Positions 16,463 through 24,948 of a DNA stretch of 64,000 bases are shown here, piece after piece. Source of the stretch: Lentimicrobiaceae bacterium (lineage in GTDB: Bacteria; Bacteroidota; Bacteroidia; Bacteroidales; F082); contig SUWV01000003.1 in NCBI GenBank assembly GCA_015061315.1, forward strand, positions 62,374 through 126,373, written 5' to 3'. The notes beneath the pieces were generated by a model. It saw only the letters and a list, made by a program, of their open reading frames with translations, was not told where the DNA came from and made no database searches. Every line of letters starts with the position of its first letter. Positions within the stretch are counted from its first letter, which is position 1. The translations under genes and the position numbers were made by a program.

Positions 16463-18918
16463 GAGTTTGTAATTTGTAGCTTCGACAATACGAGCTTCAA
16501 CTCGAAGTAAGAATAATCCTCGCCAAGGACATCTCTCGCTGCATTAAGAGAGACGTCTTTGGTTTCTTCAAAATATTCGGTTATCGTCGCAATATGTTCC
16601 GCGCTCACGAAATCCTCTATATCGTAGATGCCGTTCTTCACTATCTCTACGATATGATTTTCAATGGTGCTACGCGACAAGCCTCTCTCTTTCATAATGT
16701 CATCGATGCTGTTGTCTTCATCGAGAAGCCTTAAAGTCGCCGTCACGCTATTAGAGAGATTCATCTCCCTCACAGACTCCTCATCATCAAAGTCTTTCTT
16801 TTCAAAACCTTGAAAGTTCAACACCATATTAATAATGTCGGCTCCGAATGCTTTGATACGCGTCACGCCGAGCTTGGCGATATCCTTCAGCTCTTTTATG
16901 CTTACAGGCTTCAGCTCTACAATCTTGTCAATTACTGTCTTAGGCAATATCTGTGCCTCTGGTTTTTCCAACTCATAAGCTTTCTCCTCACGCCATTTCA
17001 ACAAAGCGTTCATCAAAGGCTTATCTTTCTTAACGACAGATTTTGATTTCAGCTTATAAGATTTAAGATTCTCTGCCTCAACGGTCTTCTTGTTTTTCAT
17101 CTCGAGATATTTCTCAATATCGAAGCCGTTTTTTGCAATATCAAGACAGGCAGTCTTAACATAGAGCATCTCCTTTATCAAATCTATGACGGCTTTCACC
17201 GAGACATTGACAGTCTTATTATCCGTCTCGTTAATAAACTCGTTTATGTTTTCTAAGTCGTTGAGTTTCTTGAAGAAATATGCAGAGGCTTTTTTTATTC
17301 TCTCTTGAAGGAAGTCGAAATCGGCTTTAGGCTTATGAAATATCGACTCTATCTGACGGGCGAAACGCATCGCGACATCTATGATCTCTTCTCTGAAAAG
17401 CCTGCGTTTCTCTGCAATAGAATCGACGCTTTCTTTCTCGAAGATATTGTCATTCTCGCGCATCAACTTAGCGAGTCGGTTCATCTGTATCTCTATGTCG
17501 TTGAAGGAGAATAGTTCCAATATCGTCTGATGAAGGAAGTTGTATTCTTCTTTAGCGAGCCGTTCGCTGTCGGGCTCCATTGAAGGTATCTTATCGACGA
17601 AGGTGTTTATGACATTATCGTTAAACAATACGTTGTTCTGTATCTTCGATTTAAGCACGAGTCCGTCGAGTGAAGTACAACGGCTCAACGCCACATAGAC
17701 CTGACCGTGAGTGAAAGCCATCTCGGCGTTAAGTATCACCTTGTTGAACGTAAGTCCCTGACTCTTATGTATGGTGATAGCCCATGCCGTTTTCAGAGGA
17801 ATCTGGGTGAAGCTACCTATCTCCTTCTCTTCTATCTCGTTAGTCTTTTCGTTAAGAGTATATTCAAAGTTTTGCCATTTCACGGGAGTCACGTTTATTA
17901 CCTCGTCATCGCATTGAACAGCAAGACCTTCTTTCTTATCATAAGAGATGATTTTACCTATCTTACCATTATAATATTGTTTCTCTGGCGAAGGGTCATT
18001 CTTTACGAACATCACTTGTGCGCCTACTTTCAGTTCAAGATTTTCTTTTGTAGGATAGGCATTCTCAGGGAATATCCCCGTTATCTCCGCTTCAAAAGTC
18101 AGCGGCTTCGATTTGAGAGCGTCGAGTTTCTGCTCGTTGATTTCATCGGCCTGCGAGTTATGCGTCGTAAGAGTGATATAACCTTCTTTGTCTTTAGGAT
18201 TGAAGTCGGGAAGATAACGTCGATTTAGCAAGTCCATGCTGGCTTTATCGAGACGATTATTTCTCACCTGATTGAGAATATTGATAAACTCTTTGTCGTT
18301 CTGACGATATATATGGTCGAGTTCGACGCAGATGTATGGGTTATTCTGCAATACATGACTGTCGAAGAAATACACTGATTTATAATAAGGTTGCAGCAGC
18401 TCCCATTCGTTAGGGCGAGCTACAGGGGCGAGCTGTTGTATGTCGCCTATCATGAGCAGCTGCACTCCGCCGAAAGCAACGCTGCTACGACGAGCCTTAC
18501 GTAATGCGGCGTCGACAGCATCGAGGAGGTCGGCGCGAACCATACTGATCTCGTCTATAACCAAAAGGTCGAGACTGCGCATTATCTTCAGCTTCGTCTT
18601 GTTAAGCTTAAACGTAGGCTTATGACTCTGCGACTCTACTTGTTGTCTCGTTGACCCGTTGACTTGTTGACTTTCTGGAACAATAGGTCCAAACGGCAGC
18701 TGAAAGAAAGAATGTATCGTCACGCCGCCAGCGTTGATAGCAGCCACACCTGTAGGAGCCACTATTACCATTCTCTTATAAGTATTAGCTGCGAGATTAC
18801 GAAGGAAGGTCGTCTTTCCTGTACCCGCTTTCCCTGTCAAGAAGATATGAACATCAGTGTTTTGCACAAACCTATTCAACATCTCTATCTTTTCATTCTT
18901 AAACACTTCTGATTTCAT
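16459..18918 (-). CDS. PIF1-like superfamily 1 helicase with HRDC and helix-turn-helix C-terminus
   Basis: 819 residues. Walker A is GKAGTGKTT (29-37); PTGVAAINAGG and the Walker B LLVIDEISMVRADL follow; the last helicase motifs include TAWAITIHKSQGLTFNKV and VYVALSRC. This matches PIF1/RecD-like 5'-3' helicases. After a helical linker, residues about 650-715 form an HRDC-like domain (LPKTVIDKIVELKPVSIKEL) and about 735-815 an HTH module like that of RecQ/RQC proteins (IDDIMKERGLSRSTIENHI). This PIF1-HRDC-HTH arrangement is common in Bacteroidota. Likely role: replication or repair, including structured DNA. Residues 82-98 (ESQQVNGSTRQQVESQS) are a minirepeat insertion in a loop before Walker B. 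Confidence 0.88.
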   Translation of the reverse strand: MKSEVFKNEKIEMLNRFVQNTDVHIFLTGKAGTGKTTFLRNLAANTYKRMVIVAPTGVAAINAGGVTIHSFFQLPFGPIVPESQQVNGSTRQQVESQSHKPTFKLNKTKLKIMRSLDLLVIDEISMVRADLLDAVDAALRKARRSSVAFGGVQLLMIGDIQQLAPVARPNEWELLQPYYKSVYFFDSHVLQNNPYICVELDHIYRQNDKEFINILNQVRNNRLDKASMDLLNRRYLPDFNPKDKEGYITLTTHNSQADEINEQKLDALKSKPLTFEAEITGIFPENAYPTKENLELKVGAQVMFVKNDPSPEKQYYNGKIGKIISYDKKEGLAVQCDDEVINVTPVKWQNFEYTLNEKTNEIEEKEIGSFTQIPLKTAWAITIHKSQGLTFNKVILNAEMAFTHGQVYVALSRCTSLDGLVLKSKIQNNVLFNDNVINTFVDKIPSMEPDSERLAKEEYNFLHQTILELFSFNDIEIQMNRLAKLMRENDNIFEKESVDSIAEKRRLFREEIIDVAMRFARQIESIFHKPKADFDFLQERIKKASAYFFKKLNDLENINEFINETDNKTVNVSVKAVIDLIKEMLYVKTACLDIAKNGFDIEKYLEMKNKKTVEAENLKSYKLKSKSVVKKDKPLMNALLKWREEKAYELEKPEAQILPKTVIDKIVELKPVSIKELKDIAKLGVTRIKAFGADIINMVLNFQGFEKKDFDDEESVREMNLSNSVTATLRLLDEDNSIDDIMKERGLSRSTIENHIVEIVKNGIYDIEDFVSAEHIATITEYFEETKDVSLNAARDVLGEDYSYFELKLVLSKLQITNS
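18632..18674. repeat. In-gene minirepeat in the helicase, 8-nt word (GTTGACTT)
   Basis: Four to five 8-nt units (ACTTGTTG, TCTCGTTG, ACCCGTTG, ACTTGTTG) encode QQVNGSTRQQV in the PIF1-like helicase. The tract separates LPFGPIVP from LNKTKLK, which are expected to lie close together in related helicases. Confidence 0.85.
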
Positions 18919-18955
18919 AATTACATTATTTATTTTTATTACTGTAGTGATGAGA

Positions 18956-19016
18956 CTCCATCACTCCATTACTCCATCACTTCATCACTTCATCACTCCA
19001 TCACTTCATCACTCCA
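18956..19016. repeat. Minirepeat tract, CATCACTT/CATCACTC word
   Basis: About seven imperfect 8-nt units between the helicase and the sensor kinase genes. No coding potential that looks real. Confidence 0.9.
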
Positions 19017-19021
19017 CACCT

Positions 19022-19105
19022 GGCTATATTTCTTACGCCCCCTACAGCAGAGATTGCGCTACGCTTCATCGTCTGCCTGATGTCTGTCGCCCTTACAGGG
19101 CTCAT
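19022..19105. repeat. Possible remnant of a longer dispersed element
   Basis: This GC-richer stretch lies between two minirepeat tracts. It includes CGCCCTTACAGGGCT, a small palindrome (GCCCTTACAGGGC), and ATTGCGCTACGCTTC. It has no gene and differs in base composition from the flanks. Identity unknown. Confidence 0.35.
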
Positions 19106-19111
19106 AGTCTC

Positions 19112-19159
19112 GGCGACTCGGTGACTTGGTGACTTGGTGACTCGGTGACTTGGTGACTC
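19112..19159. repeat. Minirepeat tract, GACTTGGT/GACTCGGT word
   Basis: Five to six 8-nt units running up to the stop codon of the sensor kinase. The same word recurs at 54958-54990 and inside the NosR-like gene at 45552-45585. Confidence 0.9.
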
Positions 19160-19165
19160 ATTATC

Positions 19166-20683
19166 TCATTGCGTCTTCCTCAACGCCACACGAAATGTCG
19201 TTCCTTGTCCTACTGTTGATGATTTCACGAATATCTTTCCTTTATGATAATCCTCTATGATACGTCGTGCCAGAGAGAGTCCGAGACCCCAGCCTCTTTT
19301 CTTGCTTGTGAAGCCAGGCTGGAACACCTGCTTAAACATCGAGCGTTGCATCCCTTTACCTGTATCGCTCACGTCGATATATACATTCTCCACGTCTTCC
19401 GTCATCGCCACTGTCAGTGTGCCGTGATCTTCCATAGCGTCGAGGGCGTTTTTGGTGAGGTTCTCGAGCACCCAGCTAAACAAGGCGGCGTCGAGAGGAA
19501 CGAAGATCTCTCTTTCAGGTATGTTGAGTTCAAACTCGAACTTATTGTTAGCGAAACGACGCTTCAGATATAACATAGTCTCATTGACGGAAGCCACCAC
19601 ATCGCGATTTTCGAGCGTCGGTATCGAGCCGATCTTAGAGAAACGCTCGGTGATGACTTTCATTCTATCTATATCTTTCTCCATTTCGGTTGTTCCTATG
19701 AAAGGTGTCTCTTGCAGTTTCAGCAGTTCTATCCAGCCCACTAAGGAAGTCAGCGGCGTTCCTATCTGATGAGCCGTCTCTTTTGCCATGCCAGCCCACA
19801 CCTGATTCTGTTCGGAACGACGGGCGTAGCTGAATAAGAGATAAGCCACTATGATAAAGAACACGAAGACGAGTATTTGCACTATTGGAAAATATCTTAC
19901 GATACGAAGCAAGTCGGAGCTGCGATAATAGATATATGCTTTTTCACCATCTAAGTAATTCACTTCTATAGGCATGTTTTCGGAGCTCATGATACTCAGC
20001 TGATGTTCTACATAATCGCTGTTATTCATCTGGGAAGCGTCTAAGTTGCCGTAGCTAAGTATCTCTTTTTGAGAATAATCGAGTATGATGACAGGCACGC
20101 CGGCAGCGTTGTCGGAGACGTCGTTGATGAAGAATGTGAACATATCGTCGAGGACGGCACGTAGCTCAGTGTAGATAAGCGACTCGTTATAATACAAGAA
20201 AGACTCCTTGCCGTATATGTCTATCTTTATCGGAGGATAGACGCTGAAGTCGTCTTGCATTTCCTCATCAAATGTCTCTTTGTCATGATATTTCTTAGGA
20301 AGGTTTATGGATAGCGTGATGTTGTTCTCGCTATCGGCGATAACGACGGGAATGCTGATGTTGCTTTGTATAATATCCAAATAAACGCCTATGTTTTCGT
20401 TGTCCTTGGCAGCGAGGAAACGCCGATATGCCATAGCGAGGAGCTCTACTCTCTTGCCTTCTTGATTGCTTACTTCATTGAAAAACAACTCTGCATAATT
20501 CATCAGCTCGGCATGCGACTGAACAGCTTCAGCCCACATCGACATCTGACGCTGTTCTTGAGATGCAAATCTCTTGACAAGATTATTGGTATAATACATT
20601 GAAATGCTGACTATCAACAAAGCTATTATCGATAATGCTATCTTCCACCTTTTCTTTCTTACATATAAATCGTTGAATTTCAT
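19166..20683 (-). CDS. Membrane sensor histidine kinase
   Basis: 505 residues from the ATG at 20683; an ATG further upstream (20722) would precede a -7 box and is unlikely. Layout: TM segment at about 16-34, a periplasmic sensing region of about 230 residues, a second TM segment (ILVFVFFIIVAYLLF), then the kinase core. Motifs: H-box AKETAHQIGTPLTSL, N-box LENLTKNALDAMEDHG, G-boxes DVSDTGKGM and GWGLGLSLARRI. The TAHQIGTPL form of the H-box is typical of Bacteroidota. No response regulator gene is adjacent, so it is an orphan kinase here. Divergent from the first S8 protease gene. Confidence 0.9.
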   Translation of the reverse strand: MKFNDLYVRKKRWKIALSIIALLIVSISMYYTNNLVKRFASQEQRQMSMWAEAVQSHAELMNYAELFFNEVSNQEGKRVELLAMAYRRFLAAKDNENIGVYLDIIQSNISIPVVIADSENNITLSINLPKKYHDKETFDEEMQDDFSVYPPIKIDIYGKESFLYYNESLIYTELRAVLDDMFTFFINDVSDNAAGVPVIILDYSQKEILSYGNLDASQMNNSDYVEHQLSIMSSENMPIEVNYLDGEKAYIYYRSSDLLRIVRYFPIVQILVFVFFIIVAYLLFSYARRSEQNQVWAGMAKETAHQIGTPLTSLVGWIELLKLQETPFIGTTEMEKDIDRMKVITERFSKIGSIPTLENRDVVASVNETMLYLKRRFANNKFEFELNIPEREIFVPLDAALFSWVLENLTKNALDAMEDHGTLTVAMTEDVENVYIDVSDTGKGMQRSMFKQVFQPGFTSKKRGWGLGLSLARRIIEDYHKGKIFVKSSTVGQGTTFRVALRKTQ

Positions 20684-20711
20684 CTTATCTGGATTTGTTA
20701 TTACACACTTA

Positions 20712-20719
20712 CAAATATA
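20712..20719 (-). promoter_or_regulatory. -7 box of the sensor kinase gene
   Basis: TATATTTG on the minus strand, 29 nt before the ATG at 20683. It fits TAnnTTTG. It forms a divergent pair with the box at 20756-20763. Confidence 0.45.
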
Positions 20720-20755
20720 CAAAATATTATGCTAATTTTATATCAAAATCCACAT

Positions 20756-20763
20756 TATTTTTG
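20756..20763 (+). promoter_or_regulatory. -7 box of the first S8 protease gene
   Basis: TATTTTTG, 55 nt before the ATG at 20818. It fits TAnnTTTG; no obvious -33 element. Confidence 0.45.
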
Positions 20764-20817
20764 TATATTTACGCCACATTATTTACATACTAATTTATAA
20801 TACAATATTCTTATACC

Positions 20818-23091
20818 ATGAAAAAAATAATAGTATTATTATTGCTATCTTTGTGTGTTGTTGGTGGCATTAATGCACAGAATCTAAAAACCATAGATGA
20901 TGAATTACAACAGCTTATAGCGCAAAAAAACAATGAGTTGATTAGTATTAATATTATTTTAAAATCACAAATCGATGTTGATAGGTTGAACTCAAGAAGA
21001 ACTGCGTTCGACGATGAAGATGCTAAAAGGGAAGCTGTTTTAAAAGAATTCAAGAATTTTTCGGAGGTAAATCAGTCGGACGTGCTGTCATTTTTGAATG
21101 CAGAAACGAGAAGCAGTCGCGTCGCTAATGTAAAGGCTCACTGGATTACAAATATGATTAATTGTGAAGCTACAAGCGATGTTATCTATAAGCTCTCAGA
21201 ACATCACGATGTGAAAGCTATCATTCATAATAAGACGGAATATATGCTTTTTGATGAAGAGGTGCAGCCTGTTGAGCCAACGAGAGGCATGACAGACAAC
21301 GTCGTTAAAGTCAATGCCGATGACGTATGGAACTTAGGATTTACGGGCAAAGGTGTGGTAGTCGCTGTTTTAGATACAGGTATCAATGCTGCGCATAAAG
21401 ATTTGAAAAATCATTTGTGGGACGGTGGAGAAGAATATCCTAATCACGGATTTAACACTATGGACAACAACCATAACGTCGTCGATAAAGACGGTCACGG
21501 CACACACGTCGCAGGTATTATAGTGGGCGATGGCGCAGCAGGAACAAAGACGGGCGTAGCTCCAGGTGCCGAAATAATGTGTATCAAAGTGCTTGGCGAT
21601 AACGGCGAGGGTAATCTCAACGCCATCATCAGCGGAATAGAGTTTTCAGTAGAAAATGGAGCCGACGTGCTAAACCTTTCACTTGGATCTCCTTTCCCAA
21701 GCATGGCCGTAAGCTCAGTATACAGAACAACTTTCACCAATCTTTTAGAATTCAATATATTAGGTGTGACAGCCGCAGGCAACGACAAACATTTGATCGA
21801 TAGCTATCCTATCCCTAAGAACATCAACACTCCAGCCAACTGTCCTCCAGCATGGATACATCCTGACCAAGAAAATGTTTTCGGCGGAACATCGAGCATT
21901 ATAAGTGTAGGAGCTGTAGATAATTACGACAAAACTACATATTTCTCATCGGAAGGTCCTGTGACATGGTTGGGAAGCGAGTGGAACGACTACTCATACG
22001 ATAAGTCGAATGAAATAGAAGATAACTGGCTCTATTACGACAGAAACTATTTCACCGACAATGTTGGCGTTGAAGGCAGTATGGGTTGGAGCATCATGTT
22101 CCCACCATCAAAATTACAAGAATATGAAGGTTATGAATTAACCAAAATATCGACTTTCGACAGTGATTATCATAATGGTTATATTCATATATATCAAGGA
22201 GGCAGCCTTCCGGGAAATGGCAGCCTTATCCATTCGCAGTCATACGTATGTTACGGAACGAACTCGTTTACCGAAATCGAACTCGATGAAAGATTGCCTG
22301 TAGACCATACCCAAAACTTATGGATTGTTTTAGAAACCGACGAAGGATTCGTATATCCAGCAGCAGTTTGTCCAATGACTGACGATGCCAACGGACGCTG
22401 GTTCAAATATAAAGGCGTATGGAAAGACCTTACAGAATATGGGCTTAACTACACATGGTTGTTACGCGCCTATATCGAAAATCCTGAAAATCCAATGGCT
22501 AAGACTGTTAGCATGGAAGAAGATGCGCAAACAGGTCTTATTCGTCCCGATATAGTAGCTCCTGGATTAAGCATTGTTTCAGCCGACAACAAAAGCATCA
22601 CGGGCTATGTGGCTCAAAGCGGAACTTCGATGGCAGCTCCTTGTGTGACCGGTATCGTGGCTCTCATGAAAGAGAAGAATCCAAACATCACACCTGCACA
22701 GATATGTGAGATACTCGAGACAACAGCGGTTAAGTTGTCTGAAAAGAAAAACAACCAGACAGGCTCGGGACGCATCGATGCTTTGGCGGCAATTCAAAAA
22801 ATAGAAGATGAAAATGAAGATGTACAAGATACAACAAACATCATTAAAAACGAATATGACTTCAATATAGCAGTTTATCCTAATCCTGTTGGAGACGAGC
22901 TCTTCCTCGCAACAGAACTTCAGGTAGAAGAAATCGCGATTTACGACATTTATGGAAGGACTGTGAGTCAACATGTCAACATGTCAACAAGACGACAAGT
23001 TGTTAATGTCGCTGATTTGGAGGCAGGCGTTTATTTCGTGAAAGTCGTTACAAACGAAGGTAAAGTCGTTAAGCGATTTATTAAAAACTGA
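20818..23091 (+). CDS. Secreted S8 subtilase 1 with T9SS sorting domain
   Basis: 757 residues with signal peptide MKKIIVLLLLSLCVVGGINA. Residues about 22-140 form an I9-like propeptide shared with the three other subtilases here. Catalytic triad: Asp186 (AVLDTGIN), His227 (GHGTHVAG), Ser604 (GTSMAAP), with oxyanion Asn322. A ~190-residue beta-rich insertion lies between Asn322 and Ser604, absent in the next paralogue. The C-terminal YPNPVGDELFLATEL ... YGRTVSQHV ... IKN is a type A T9SS sorting domain, so the enzyme is expected at the cell surface. The sorting domain contains a minirepeat. The TGA stop lies in a CTGAAAAT repeat leading to the next gene, 30 nt away. Confidence 0.93.
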   Translation: MKKIIVLLLLSLCVVGGINAQNLKTIDDELQQLIAQKNNELISINIILKSQIDVDRLNSRRTAFDDEDAKREAVLKEFKNFSEVNQSDVLSFLNAETRSSRVANVKAHWITNMINCEATSDVIYKLSEHHDVKAIIHNKTEYMLFDEEVQPVEPTRGMTDNVVKVNADDVWNLGFTGKGVVVAVLDTGINAAHKDLKNHLWDGGEEYPNHGFNTMDNNHNVVDKDGHGTHVAGIIVGDGAAGTKTGVAPGAEIMCIKVLGDNGEGNLNAIISGIEFSVENGADVLNLSLGSPFPSMAVSSVYRTTFTNLLEFNILGVTAAGNDKHLIDSYPIPKNINTPANCPPAWIHPDQENVFGGTSSIISVGAVDNYDKTTYFSSEGPVTWLGSEWNDYSYDKSNEIEDNWLYYDRNYFTDNVGVEGSMGWSIMFPPSKLQEYEGYELTKISTFDSDYHNGYIHIYQGGSLPGNGSLIHSQSYVCYGTNSFTEIELDERLPVDHTQNLWIVLETDEGFVYPAAVCPMTDDANGRWFKYKGVWKDLTEYGLNYTWLLRAYIENPENPMAKTVSMEEDAQTGLIRPDIVAPGLSIVSADNKSITGYVAQSGTSMAAPCVTGIVALMKEKNPNITPAQICEILETTAVKLSEKKNNQTGSGRIDALAAIQKIEDENEDVQDTTNIIKNEYDFNIAVYPNPVGDELFLATELQVEEIAIYDIYGRTVSQHVNMSTRRQVVNVADLEAGVYFVKVVTNEGKVVKRFIKN
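22965..23006. repeat. In-gene minirepeat in the sorting domain of subtilase 1
   Basis: Units GTCAACAT, GTCAACAT, GTCAACAA, GACGACAA encode SQHVNMSTRRQV between two beta-strands of the sorting domain. Same place as in subtilases 2 and 4 and the adhesin-like protein. Confidence 0.8.
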
Positions 23092-23110
23092 AAATCTGAA
23101 AATCTGAAAA
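23088..23110. repeat. Minirepeat, CTGAAAAT word
   Basis: Three units that overlap the TGA stop of subtilase 1 and occupy most of the gap before subtilase 2. Confidence 0.75.
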
Positions 23111-23121
23111 ATAATACAAAT

Positions 23122-24876
23122 ATGAAAAGATACTTCCTTTTACTAATTATCTCCATGTTCGTTTGCCTGTCGGCAGACGCTCAGAACTATGATGTCATTG
23201 AGCCGGAGCTACAAGCTATTCTTGAAGAAAAAGGCGATGAGATGATCAGTGTGAACATTATTCTTAAATCAGAAATAAACATCAAAAATTTGAGGAGTAA
23301 TGTCAAAAATATTTCTGACGTAAAGGCACATCGTCAGGCTGTCGTCAGCGAATTTAAACGTTTCTCTGAGCTGTCGCAGAAAGATATTATGACAATTATC
23401 GAAGCCGGCAAAGCCTCAGGCGAGATTAAAGATGTCAAAGCTCATTGGCTTTCCAATATGATAACATGTACAGCAAATAAAAATTTCATCTATCTTCTAT
23501 CGACACATCACGACGTGAAGACCTTAGGTTATAACGAGATGCATTATTTGCTATGGGACGAGAGAAGTGAAGATGTCGAAGCTCAGCGGGCTGGAATAAC
23601 ACCGAATGTAAAATATGTCAATGCCGATAATGTATGGGATTCGGGATACACAGGAGAGGGTGTGCTCGTGGCTGTCATCGACACTGGTGTTAATTTTCAT
23701 GAAGACTTGGCGAACAATTTATGGGACGGTGGCGAGGAATATCCGAATCATGGTTATAATACTTTTGAAAACAGCCATGATGTCAGCGATGGTTTTGATC
23801 ACGGAACACATTGCGCCGGCATTATTGTAGGTGACGGCACATCAGGCATGAAGACTGGCGTGGCTCCTGATGCGACTCTCATGTGTGTCAAGGTCATGAA
23901 CGATGGAGGCTCAGGTAATGCCAATACTGTATGTTCGGGAATAGAATTTGCCATAGAACACGGAGCCGATGTCTTGAACATGTCGTTAGGATTTCCTCTC
24001 GCAACAGCCTCATCTTCCACAAAGGAAGCCTTACGTCAGACATGTGTCAATGCTCTTGAAGCAAATGTCGCCATCATAGCAGCAGTAGGCAACGACAGAA
24101 TGCTCAACCTGACATATCCTGTTCCTACCAATGCAAGAATACCAGCAGGCTGTCCTCCACCATGGCTGCACCCTGACCAACAAGCGAATGCTGGAGGCCT
24201 CTCAGCAGTCATAGCAGTAGGAGCTATCGATTACCAAAATAATATAGCTGACTTCTCCTCTAAAGGTCCTGTTACATGGCAGGCTTCGTCATACGCAGAC
24301 TATCCATATATTCCAGGAAGAGAGATTGGTCTTATCCGCCCTGACTTATGCGCTCCTGGCGTAAGTATAATGTCGTTGGACAGCAAAAACAGCACTGGCT
24401 ATAAAAATATGGACGGCACGTCACAAGCAGCGCCTTGTGTGACAGGAGTGGTGTGCCTTATGTTACAGAAAAAACCATATCTCACTCCAGCGCAGATCTG
24501 CGAAGCTTTAGAAACAACGGCAAAGAAACTGTCGGAGACAAAAAGCAACGACTTCGGCTCAGGTTGCGTCGATGCTTTCCTCGCAATGCAGGAAATAGAA
24601 GATTATCAAGATGTGACAGGCATAGAAGATAATATCTACAGAAAGACTGCCGAAATTTATCCAAATCCAGTAGATGATATATTGTCAATCGCAACAGAAA
24701 TTCAAATAGACGAAATCGCGATTTACGATATTTACGGACGCCAGGCTTTGAGTCAACAAGTCGACAAGTCAACAAGTCAACAAGTTGTTAATGTTGCTAA
24801 TTTAAAAGCTGGCGTGTATTTCATTAGGATAAAAAGTGATAAAGAAAACATTGTTAAACGATTTGTAAAAAATTGA
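23122..24876 (+). CDS. Secreted S8 subtilase 2 with T9SS sorting domain
   Basis: 584 residues, the shortest paralogue: signal peptide, I9-like propeptide to about residue 145, catalytic domain, sorting domain. Triad: Asp187 (AVIDTGVN), His227 (DHGTHCAG), Ser434 (GTSQAAP). It lacks the large insertion of subtilase 1 and the adhesin modules of 3 and 4, so it may represent the core unit of the cluster. The sorting domain YPNPVDDILSIATEI ... FVKN contains the QQVDKSTSQQV minirepeat. It begins 30 nt after subtilase 1; co-transcription is likely. The TGA stop lies at the head of a GAATTAAGAATTAAG repeat. Confidence 0.93.
   Translation: MKRYFLLLIISMFVCLSADAQNYDVIEPELQAILEEKGDEMISVNIILKSEINIKNLRSNVKNISDVKAHRQAVVSEFKRFSELSQKDIMTIIEAGKASGEIKDVKAHWLSNMITCTANKNFIYLLSTHHDVKTLGYNEMHYLLWDERSEDVEAQRAGITPNVKYVNADNVWDSGYTGEGVLVAVIDTGVNFHEDLANNLWDGGEEYPNHGYNTFENSHDVSDGFDHGTHCAGIIVGDGTSGMKTGVAPDATLMCVKVMNDGGSGNANTVCSGIEFAIEHGADVLNMSLGFPLATASSSTKEALRQTCVNALEANVAIIAAVGNDRMLNLTYPVPTNARIPAGCPPPWLHPDQQANAGGLSAVIAVGAIDYQNNIADFSSKGPVTWQASSYADYPYIPGREIGLIRPDLCAPGVSIMSLDSKNSTGYKNMDGTSQAAPCVTGVVCLMLQKKPYLTPAQICEALETTAKKLSETKSNDFGSGCVDAFLAMQEIEDYQDVTGIEDNIYRKTAEIYPNPVDDILSIATEIQIDEIAIYDIYGRQALSQQVDKSTSQQVVNVANLKAGVYFIRIKSDKENIVKRFVKN
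24750..24790. repeat. In-gene minirepeat in the sorting domain of subtilase 2
   Basis: Five units of GTCAACAA/GTCGACAA encode SQQVDKSTSQQV. Confidence 0.85.
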
Positions 24877-24937
24877 GAATTAAGAATTAAGAATGTATAA
24901 TTGCTTATTGGCTCATTGACTTAGACTATTGACTCAA
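24870..24937. repeat. Minirepeat between subtilase 2 and the adhesin-like gene
   Basis: GAATTAA units (24874-24894), then TTATTGGCTCATTGACTTAGACTATTGACTC-type units. It overlaps the TGA stop of subtilase 2 and fills the 72-nt gap. Confidence 0.7.
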
Positions 24938-24948
24938 AAAATATAATT